Assembly (NCBI GenBank): GCA_008690995.1
Contig: VRMN01000001.1
Location: 1,612,001-1,676,000, forward strand
Length of the DNA: 64,000 nt
Source: Porphyridium purpureum
Taxonomy: Eukaryota > Rhodophyta > Bangiophyceae > Porphyridiales > Porphyridiaceae
Reading direction: 5' to 3'
Positions 57,373 to 64,000 of this stretch are shown piece by piece. Both the position numbers and the translations under genes were made by a program. Positions within the stretch are counted from its first letter, which is position 1; every line of letters starts with the position of its first letter. Below the pieces are notes generated by a model. That model saw only the letters and a list, made by a program, of their open reading frames with translations, was not told where the DNA came from and did no database searches.

Positions 57373-58656
57373 CCTGCGCGTCTTTCCTCCAGCGCAAACC
57401 CCATCACCACCACGCCGCCACACTCTGCGCGTCTGCACCCCGTCGCGCTGCCTCCCAAAATCTGCGCTGGCACACGGTACAGTCAATCCACAGTACATCC
57501 ACCGCGGTTCAGAACGCGAGTAAACGGTTTACGCTTAACGGTTTACGTTAACCGGTTTGGGTTGAAGACGCGCGCAAGCCGTGGACTGCGGCCTTTCCCT
57601 GTGGGGAACGTTTTCGTTCCGTCCAGCCGAGGACGCGTCGGCGGCGCATTCAACGGCGCCGAGCGATGCTGCGACCGCAGGCGCGTCGCGTTCGCGCTTC
57701 ATGTCGTCAGTCGACGATGGCGAGAGCCTCATGCAATGCTTCGTTTGCAAAAGCGCTCTAATGACGAGCAACATACTTTGGTCGCTGGTTGTCAGGTGCG
57801 CCACAACGAGCTGTGACTGCAGTGCATTTATCGTCCGAGTTGTGTTGTGTGTTACGATACCAACTATGGTTTCAAGAGGGACGAAACGGAGGAAGGATCA
57901 ATTTTCAAGGCGTGTGAAACAGAAGAGGCACCAAATGGGTCGCGCATGTATGTTGGGAGTCATGAGAAGACAGTGCGCTCTGAAACCCGAACATACAGAA
58001 ACGTTCCAGCCCATGTGCACAGAATATTGTGTGTGCACGACCTATGAACACGCATGATGGCAAGGTCGCAGGATAAATTGTGCTGCGCACGGCTACCGGC
58101 GGCCGGTGGCGCTCGAGTGAACAGACAGCTACGAGCAGCGCGGCTGCGCTAGGAACCAAGTTTAACGTCTTGGATCAGAATCCAGCGCACAAAAGCGTCT
58201 GTGAAGTTCGTGCGTACGTTTCACAAATGCACACCACCTCTGACGAAGAGCGGGAGTGGGACGAGCCAGACCATGACGCCACGCAACGTGCGCGTCATTC
58301 TTTACGTGCAGCCATATGCGGGCAGGAAGCCAACCGCCGGCAAGAATCTAACGCACATCTACTAGCAGCAACGCATGCGCGACGTACGTGTCGATGCGGA
58401 CGAACATGAGTCCACGGAGCGAGATGATGCCACGCCACCATCTGCCATTCAATGTTGGTGCGTGTTGAAACCACAACATGTTGGGTAAACAAACCTTGCT
58501 GTACCTTGCACGATGATCTTGCTGGAGCTTTATTCCCCACGACAGTCGAGGTGGGCCCGAGGAAACGGAGGAGGAGAAGGGAGACGAGAGCGCGGGCGAG
58601 CTGGGCAGAGGTTAGGTAGGAGCGCGCGGGCTGGTGAGCGTCGTACAGCGGCAAAG
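57373..58656. other. Region upstream of aminopropyltransferase and MBF1
   Basis: GTACAGT at 57478 and CAGTACAT at 57491 lie 105-125 bp before the aminopropyltransferase start. A run of AACGGTTTAC/ACCGGTTT words lies at 57515-57558 and resembles the U3 cluster of the Ty3 LTR. CTGTACC at about 58499 precedes MBF1. A doubtful small frame is listed separately. Confidence 0.45.
57701..58057 (+). CDS. Possible small Cys-rich protein, doubtful
   Basis: This frame of 118 residues contains CFVCKSAL near its start, further cysteines (CATTSCDC) and a basic C-terminal half. A parallel frame over its second half reads more like protein (CYDTNYGFKRDETEEG) and ends at 58047, so if a gene exists it may be spliced. 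I do not recognise a family. The case rests on cysteine pairs, on the ACCGGTTT-rich promoter-like run 150 bp upstream, and on the otherwise large gap in a gene-dense region. Confidence 0.2.
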   Translation: MSSVDDGESLMQCFVCKSALMTSNILWSLVVRCATTSCDCSAFIVRVVLCVTIPTMVSRGTKRRKDQFSRRVKQKRHQMGRACMLGVMRRQCALKPEHTETFQPMCTEYCVCTTYEHA

Positions 58657-59067
58657 ATGCAGCAGGATTGGGATAAGGTGGTCATTGGGCAGAAGGGTCC
58701 GGGAGGAAGTCGCGGCGGCGGCCCGAAAAAGGTGTCGGCCGAGGCCGCGCTCAAGGCGGGCAACGGGCAGGTCGTCACGGAGAAGAAGTTTGCGGGCGGG
58801 ACAAACAAGGTCGGCACGCAGGGAAAAAACTTGGCAAGAATTGATGACGAGACAGAGGACTTTGAAGTGCCCACCGTTCCGCTCTCACTCGGCAAGCAAA
58901 TCCAGAAGGCGCGCCAGGTAAAAGGTTTAACTCAGGCGCAGCTCGCGCAGCAGATCAACGAGAAGCCCGCTGTTATTGGCCAGTACGAAGCCGGAAAGGC
59001 GGTCCCGGAGCCCGCGATCATGGCGAAAATGGAGCGCGCGCTCGGCGTGAAACTCAAACGAAAATGA
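58657..59067 (+). CDS. MBF1: Multiprotein bridging factor 1 (MBF1)
   Basis: The protein is 136 residues, starting MQQDWDKVVIGQKG as MBF1 proteins do, which fixes the start over 48 open upstream codons. The N-terminal MBF1 domain (about 1-70) is followed by a Cro/C1-type helix-turn-helix (about 78-132) with LSLGKQIQKARQVKGLTQAQ and VIGQYEAGKAVPEPAI. The protein bridges TBP and bZIP activators and also acts on ribosomes against frameshifting. It is convergent with the SecA gene, 261 bp away. Confidence 0.93.
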   Translation: MQQDWDKVVIGQKGPGGSRGGGPKKVSAEAALKAGNGQVVTEKKFAGGTNKVGTQGKNLARIDDETEDFEVPTVPLSLGKQIQKARQVKGLTQAQLAQQINEKPAVIGQYEAGKAVPEPAIMAKMERALGVKLKRK

Positions 59068-59328
59068 GTTTCGGTGCCGTACGTATAGGAACGTGATTGT
59101 GCTGTACCTTTCGGAGCGGGCCGGCGTGCGGGTTGGACGTCTGCCTCCAAGTTACAAGTAGAAACGTGTACTCCCCCCGTCTTTTCTTCTATGGCGGGAG
59201 CAGACTCATCTGGAGTAGGAACCTTAAAGCGTTGCGCAGTTTTGAGCTTGCACATGTTTTCGCAATGGCATCGTGGAACAAATAATCTCATCTAAATCCT
59301 GTAAGGCTCGCACAAGCACTCACTTCAG

Positions 59329-62300
59329 TCATCTCTTCTTACTCTTCTTATTGTTGTTGCTGCTGTTAGCGTTGGTACCGTTGCCCTTTCCACTGCTCTT
59401 CGGTTTGTACTGGAAGAGCGAGAAGACCGTGTTGCGCCGGATCGTTTTCCACACATCCTCATACAGTCCTTTGGCCCTTTGACGATAAAGATCAACCGGA
59501 TTCCCCTCTCCCATCGCCTCGTATCCAACAACCTCCTGCAGCAAGCCCATGTTTTGCAAGTGCTGTTTCCACAGCATGTCGTACTGGCTTATCAAAATGA
59601 AGCGCTCAACCTCCGCCGTAGTGTTAGCCGATGCGTCCACTTCGGCCTCTTTGCGCTCCAGACTCGCTCCCACCTGTTTCTCGACGTAGGCCAGTCGATC
59701 GCTCGATGCACAAGCTTCCAACTCGGCCGCATCCACGCTTTCAATGCCATCGAAAAACTGCTTCAGCTTGTTTGAAAGCCCAGCAAAGTCGTCAGGCTCG
59801 CGTCCTCGGCCCACGTAACCCTTGAAAATCTCCTGCGCGGTTTCCATGCACATTTTTGCGCATTCGTCATGCAGCGATTCATCGTCGGCGAACAAAGTCG
59901 TCGAGCGTCGCGCGTACATATCATTTCGCTGCAACGACTGCACCTTGTCATATTCAGCAAGACTGGCGCGCAGCTCCGCATAATATGACTCGACTGTGTC
60001 CTGCGCCTGGTCAATCGCGCCCGTAACCATCGAGTTCTCGATCGGCGTGTCCTCCTCTACGCGGAACGCATTCAGCACTTTCTGCATGCGTTCACCACCG
60101 AACACGCGGAAAAGCTTGTCGTCAAGCCCAAGAATGAATCGAGAGCCGCCAGGGTCTCCTTGCCGCCCCGCGCGCCCACGCAACTGGTTATCGATGCGCT
60201 TCGCGTCATGCTTTTCCGTACCAATGACGTACAGCCCGCCCAACGACATGACCTCCTCCTTCTCTGCGCCGGTAGCTTCGGCCAGCTCCTCATATATTGA
60301 GCGGTATGCATCTTCCACCGCGGACAGGGTCGCGTCTGCAACGGTGCATGCTTCAGAACTGTCCCCGCCCTCGAGCTCGTCCGCATTCGAAGAGGAACCG
60401 GAAAAGAGGTCATCAATGAGCCGGTCAAACTTTGCCGGCGTGTCGCACGACTGAATCAACTTTTCGTCCTCAGCCACGGCACGCTGCACCGCTGCAAGCA
60501 GCTCCTTGTGCTGCTCGCCCGACAGATCCACAGGAAGTGACGCCTCGGTCAACGCCAACGCTTTCACCGCTTTCGCAGCAGCCTTGCAGCCACGAAGAGC
60601 TGTGATCATCTCGTCGCGCAGCACCGAACGCGCAAAAAACGAAGTGTTGCCGCCCAACAAAATGTCTGTACCTCGGCCCGCCATGTTGGTTGCAATCGTG
60701 ATGGCATACTTCCGTCCCGCTTGCGCAATAATCTCTGACTCCTTTTCCGCCAGTTCAGGTCGCGCATTGAGCACCTGATGCGGGACTTCTACTTCTGTCA
60801 ACAGCGCAGAAAGCGTCTCGGAATTCTCGACCGAAGTGGTCCCGATCAAAATGGGCCGTCCCTTGGGGTGCTCGATCGCAATTTCGCGCATGACAGCGCG
60901 CCATTTGCCTTCACTGGTTTTGAACACCACGTCGGGGTAATCCTTTCGCGCCAGGGGCAGCGCGGTGGGGATCTGCACGACAGTAAGTCCATAAACGTCC
61001 AGTAGCTCACCTGCATCGGAACTTGCAGTGCCTGTCATACCGGAAAGCTTCGCGAAGCCGCCAAAAAAGCTCTGGAATGAGACGCTCGCAATGGTTTGTG
61101 TCTCATCTGAAATCGGAACCTGCTCCTTTGCCTCAACAGCTTGGTGCAGGCCATTTCCCCAGCGCCGGCCCTCCATCACTCGTCCCGTGAAATCATCAAC
61201 GATGAGCACCTGACTGTTCTTGACCACATAGTTGATGTCGGCTTTCAAAATTTCCTTAGCTTTCAGCGCGTTGGAAATGAACGGCGCCCATGGATTTGCC
61301 GGGTCAAACAAGGAAGACACCTTGAGCGCCCGCTCGCAGATGTCCGTGCCGGCTTCCGACAAAATTACCGATTGTTCCTTTTCGTTCACATTGTAGTGTT
61401 TCTTGGGCTGCAGCTGCGCCGCAAGTTGAGCAGCCACCGAGTACTTTGCTGACGCAGTTTCGAGTTTGCCCGAAATGATCAGCGGGGTACGCGCTTCGTC
61501 AATGAGAATAGAATCAGCCTCGTCCACAATACAGTAGCCCAATGGGCGCGTGGTAAGCACCACTTCGTCCTTCGTGAGTGCGAGATGGTCGCGCAAGTAG
61601 TCAAAGCCGAGTTCTGAATTAGTGACGTAGGTAAGCGCGCAGCTGTAAGCATGCTTGCGCTGCTCAGACGTCGAGAAGGCTTGAATCAGTCCTACCGAGA
61701 GGCCCAGAAAGGCATGCACCTTGCCCATGGTCTTCGCGTCGCGCTTGGCCAGGTAGTCATTCACAGTGACGACCAGAACATTCTTATCGCCACGCAGCGC
61801 ATTCAGGTACACGGGGAGCGTCGACACCAGCGTCTTTCCTTCGCCCGTGGCCATTTCCGCGATCTTGCCCTCGTGCAGCGCGATGCCGCCCAACAGCTGC
61901 ACGTCGAAATGGCGCAAGCCCAACACACGAAACGCTGCCTCGCGTACCACTGCGAATGCCTCGACGAGCAGATCATCCTCATTCTTGCTTCCATCCTTCA
62001 GCGCTGCGCGGAACTGCTGCGTTTTCGCGGCGAGCTCCTCGTCCGAAAGCGCCTCGATCTCGTCCTCCCGCGCGTTGATTGCATCCACTTTGAGCTGCGC
62101 GGACGCGAGCCAGCGCTCATTGTCATCGGCAGTCAGTGTCCCAACGACCGACCGAAACGGGTTCTTCCTCCTACTCTTCTCGGCCGACGCGTCTGCGCCG
62201 CCGCCCGTAATCGCACCCTTGATCGAATCCAGCAAGCCCATGCGCAGAGCCACACCGCGTCGCACACGTGCGCTGAACGGCCGCCCGTTCAGCTGCCGCT

Positions 62301-62370
62301 GTCGAGCGCCAAGCCATTGCCCGTCCGTAGCTCGTGCGCGCACCGGCGCAACCACATACGCCAGACTCAT
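59329..62370 (-). CDS. SECA: Plastid-type SecA preprotein translocase ATPase
   Basis: The protein is 1013 residues. The first ~60 residues are basic and Ala-rich without acidic residues until TDG, suiting a transit peptide, and bacterial-like SecA starts at about MGLLDSIKG. Walker A is EMATGEGKTL (about 172-181). YCIVDEADSILIDEARTPLI is the DEAD region, TGTASSDAGEL and IATNMAGRGTDI follow in the second motor domain, and QLRGRAGRQGDPG is motif VI. No C-terminal zinc-binding tail is present; it ends in a Ser/Asn/Lys-rich run, as in plant SecA1. It drives proteins across the thylakoid (or inner envelope) Sec channel. The ATG at 62370 is the first in frame. It is divergent from ENGase with GTACAGT-rich DNA between. 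Confidence 0.93.
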   Translation of the reverse strand: MSLAYVVAPVRARATDGQWLGARQRQLNGRPFSARVRRGVALRMGLLDSIKGAITGGGADASAEKSRRKNPFRSVVGTLTADDNERWLASAQLKVDAINAREDEIEALSDEELAAKTQQFRAALKDGSKNEDDLLVEAFAVVREAAFRVLGLRHFDVQLLGGIALHEGKIAEMATGEGKTLVSTLPVYLNALRGDKNVLVVTVNDYLAKRDAKTMGKVHAFLGLSVGLIQAFSTSEQRKHAYSCALTYVTNSELGFDYLRDHLALTKDEVVLTTRPLGYCIVDEADSILIDEARTPLIISGKLETASAKYSVAAQLAAQLQPKKHYNVNEKEQSVILSEAGTDICERALKVSSLFDPANPWAPFISNALKAKEILKADINYVVKNSQVLIVDDFTGRVMEGRRWGNGLHQAVEAKEQVPISDETQTIASVSFQSFFGGFAKLSGMTGTASSDAGELLDVYGLTVVQIPTALPLARKDYPDVVFKTSEGKWRAVMREIAIEHPKGRPILIGTTSVENSETLSALLTEVEVPHQVLNARPELAEKESEIIAQAGRKYAITIATNMAGRGTDILLGGNTSFFARSVLRDEMITALRGCKAAAKAVKALALTEASLPVDLSGEQHKELLAAVQRAVAEDEKLIQSCDTPAKFDRLIDDLFSGSSSNADELEGGDSSEACTVADATLSAVEDAYRSIYEELAEATGAEKEEVMSLGGLYVIGTEKHDAKRIDNQLRGRAGRQGDPGGSRFILGLDDKLFRVFGGERMQKVLNAFRVEEDTPIENSMVTGAIDQAQDTVESYYAELRASLAEYDKVQSLQRNDMYARRSTTLFADDESLHDECAKMCMETAQEIFKGYVGRGREPDDFAGLSNKLKQFFDGIESVDAAELEACASSDRLAYVEKQVGASLERKEAEVDASANTTAEVERFILISQYDMLWKQHLQNMGLLQEVVGYEAMGEGNPVDLYRQRAKGLYEDVWKTIRRNTVFSLFQYKPKSSGKGNGTNANSSNNNKKSKKR

Positions 62371-62903
62371 CTCCACCTTCTCCTTCTACGCACACACAAC
62401 CTCACCTCCCTCTTGTCCTTCACATCCACACACACTCCACACCGCGCGCGACCACGCGCAATCTCCGCCAGCCAAAGCTGAACCTCCAATGTACACTGTA
62501 CTTCAGAGTACATCACTGTACTTCAATGTACAGTGCAAGCCATTTGGGTTCATTGTGTTTGTAATTACTTGATAAATTACACGCCTTTCTTTTTATTTTT
62601 CCCAGCGGTGAAGTACTGTGAGTACAGTTGACAACGCGCGCTCGAACGTGGTGAGAGTTGAGGAGAGGGAGCCAGAGATTGCGCCGCTCGGTGGGGGCGT
62701 GTGTGTGTGTGCGTATAGCTTTGTGGGCTTGTGAAGAGCGGCGGGTGTGGTGTTGCCACTGAGTCGCACGCGTCGGAAACGCGCCGCGCGTGTGTGGGGA
62801 AAGACTCATAGGTAAGTTCGTGTGTTGTTCGGATGGCTGTGATGAAAACCTGCTTGATCATCAGATCATTTGATGGAGTGGACCGGTCGGCTCGCTCTTG
62901 GTG
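62371..62903. promoter_or_regulatory. Divergent promoter between SecA and ENGase
   Basis: A dense cluster has GTACACTGTAC (62491-62501), GTACAT (62508), ACTGTAC (62515), GTACAGT (62528) and GTACTGTGAGTACAGT (62613-62628). A short (GT)n run lies near 62700-62711. There is no TATAAA box. ATGs at 62833, 62842 and 62873 are out of frame with the ENGase start and would be upstream frames if transcribed. Confidence 0.5.
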
Positions 62904-64000
62904 ATGAACATGAGTAGTAACCTGGTAAGTTTCTGAGCCGTCTGTCTACGCGAGAGCGACGGTGCGCGGTGCGTGGAATGCACGCATCGGGCTCAACGAT
63001 GTGCGCAACGCCTAGGGGACGCGACTGACCGGACCGTCGTTTTTACCGTTCTCTCTTTGTTCTCCCTTTCTAGTCGATTCCGTTGAGAACAGCGCGTGAA
63101 GTGCGAGAATGGAGATGGCAGGATCCAGCGTCTATACCTTTGGCGCGACACGTGTGTGCAGAATTTTCGGAATGCAGTGCCGCCGCGACACGGGAACGAC
63201 TCACCACGGCAGATCACGCAGATGGTCGTTGCCGCCCACGAGTGATGCTGACGCATGACTTTTGTGGCAACTATGCCCCACACGAATTGCTTCCGCGTGG
63301 AGCCAGACTTAGCTCATCATGTGCTCGAGCACTTGTCCAGGAACTCAGCGTACCATCTTCGAGTCGTTTGTGGAAGTTCACAAGCTGGGATTGCATTGAC
63401 TACTTCTGCTACTTTGCGCACGCCGTTGCCGCACCTCCTCCAGCATGCTGGATTGCCGTCGCACACCGTAACCACGTCAGTGCTCTCGGAAGTCTGGTCT
63501 TTGAAGGGGAGCAAGGCGCTCATGAGCTCTTTGAGTTGCTTCAAGAACCGGCGCATGCTGCAACCCAGTTGGCAAGTATCACCAAATACTGGGGATTCGA
63601 CGGTTGGCTTGTGAATGTCGAGTGCGACATACGCAGCCCTGCGCATCGACGCGCGCTTCTTGCCCTCGTGAGGGCTCTGCAAGCGCTGTGCACTGTGGTT
63701 TGGTATGATGCTGTGACGCTGGAAGGCCGCTTGGAGTGGCAGAATGAGCTGAACGAGTGCAATGAGGCGTTCTTTCTGGCGTCTGATATGTTCTTCTCAA
63801 ACTATGCCTGGACATGTGCAAGTCTGGTGCGAACGCAGCAGAGGGCCACGCATCTGCGCAGGTCCCAGGATGTTTTCATGGGCATCGATGTGTTTGGACG
63901 AGGCACGTATGGAGGCGGCGGTTTCAATACGCCAGAAACTCTGGCGCTTGTACACATGCACGGTCTTAGCTGTGCAATCTTTGCTCCAGGATGGACACAC
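62904..64000 (+). CDS. ENGASE: Cytosolic ENGase (GH85), spliced, runs off the window
   Basis: The layout is exon 62904-62924 joined to exon 63074-64000 (open at the end). Exon 1 encodes seven residues (MNMSSNL) and ends CTG|GTAAGT; exon 2 starts after TTTCTAG in the same phase. The product has the ENGase blocks LTHDFCGNYAPHE, IDYFCYFAHAVAAPPP, AHRNHVSALGSLVFEGEQG, WGFDGWLVNVE (catalytic Asn at 63614 and Glu at 63620), WYDAVTLEGRLEWQNELNE, MGIDVFGRGTYGGGGFN and AIFAPGWTH at the window's edge. It cleaves the chitobiose core of free or protein N-glycans in the cytosol. No signal peptide is seen. Exon 1 is inferred from splice signals only; the family call is firm. Confidence 0.85.
62925..63073 (+). 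other. Spliceosomal intron in ENGase
   Basis: A 149-bp GT-AG intron has consensus donor GTAAGT, a pyrimidine-rich tract before TTTCTAG, and a branch-like CTGAC about 45-50 bp from the acceptor. It sits in phase 0. It is the only clear intron in the window. Confidence 0.7.

Noticed and set aside
57373-57498. A 42-residue N-terminal extension of the aminopropyltransferase
   Set aside because: Its ATG falls inside the GTACAGT promoter words, which lie about 105-135 bp or more before the starts of other genes here; it remains possible.
56905-57816. A 303-residue plus-strand frame over the aminopropyltransferase gene
   Set aside because: It is the complement of a conserved enzyme and shows no family signature.

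Overview
The window looks like nuclear DNA of a compact, intron-poor, photosynthetic single-celled eukaryote, most likely a red alga of the Porphyridium type; that placement is inference. The grounds are moderate GC, long uninterrupted host reading frames with only one clear intron, typical eukaryotic proteins (BRCA2, GPN1, TSG101/VPS23, an AMPK-gamma/SNF4 subunit, MBF1, cytosolic ENGase), plastid-directed proteins (SecA, a lumenal TPM-domain protein whose N-terminus begins Met-Ala-Cys-Phe-Val, a PHT4-like anion transporter) and a nuclear mitochondrial-type uL14. A nuclear plastid-type SecA is unexpected for a red alga, because secA is usually plastid-encoded there, so a green or other lineage is not excluded.

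Bases 1-16,040 are a nest of LTR retrotransposons. A whole-looking Ty3 element (1-5194, minus strand) sits inside a Ty1/copia element (from 5195 to about 9349, minus strand), which is cut by it. A second copia-type element (10090-16034, plus strand) has identical LTRs and a 5-bp target duplication. It pairs a Ty3-like gag and protease with a copia integrase-RT-RNase H and carries a solo LTR (11943-12988) with its own 4-bp target duplication. Bases 16,040-19,000 hold one small possible gene with a TATA box.

Bases 19,004-25,422 carry two carbohydrate enzymes on the plus strand: a secreted fusion of an AA10-like LPMO, three cysteine-rich modules and a GH19 chitinase domain, and a bacterial-type GH63 glucosidase with no signal peptide. 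A gap of about 3.5 kb with no recognisable gene follows.

Bases 28,978-64,000 are gene dense. In order they hold VPS23/TSG101, a TPM thylakoid protein and a PHT4 transporter (divergent pair), BRCA2 with four BRC repeats, a secreted protein, a PB1-ZZ protein with two peptidoglycan-binding-like repeats, SNF4/AMPK-gamma and a MYCBP-like protein (divergent), a large unrecognised membrane protein, an MFS permease, mitochondrial-type uL14 and GPN1 (divergent), an ACL5-like aminopropyltransferase, MBF1, plastid-type SecA and a spliced ENGase (divergent, running off the window). Convergent neighbours are only 69 to about 270 bp apart.

Two promoter classes are visible. Several upstream regions have TATAAA-type boxes. 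Others share short AT-rich palindromes (TTAATTAA, TATTTTAA) and clusters of ACTGTAC/GTACAGT, often as inverted pairs. The same heptamer occurs in the solo LTR. The genes do not form one pathway. The carbohydrate enzymes (LPMO-GH19, GH63, ENGase) and the plastid proteins are the main functional themes.
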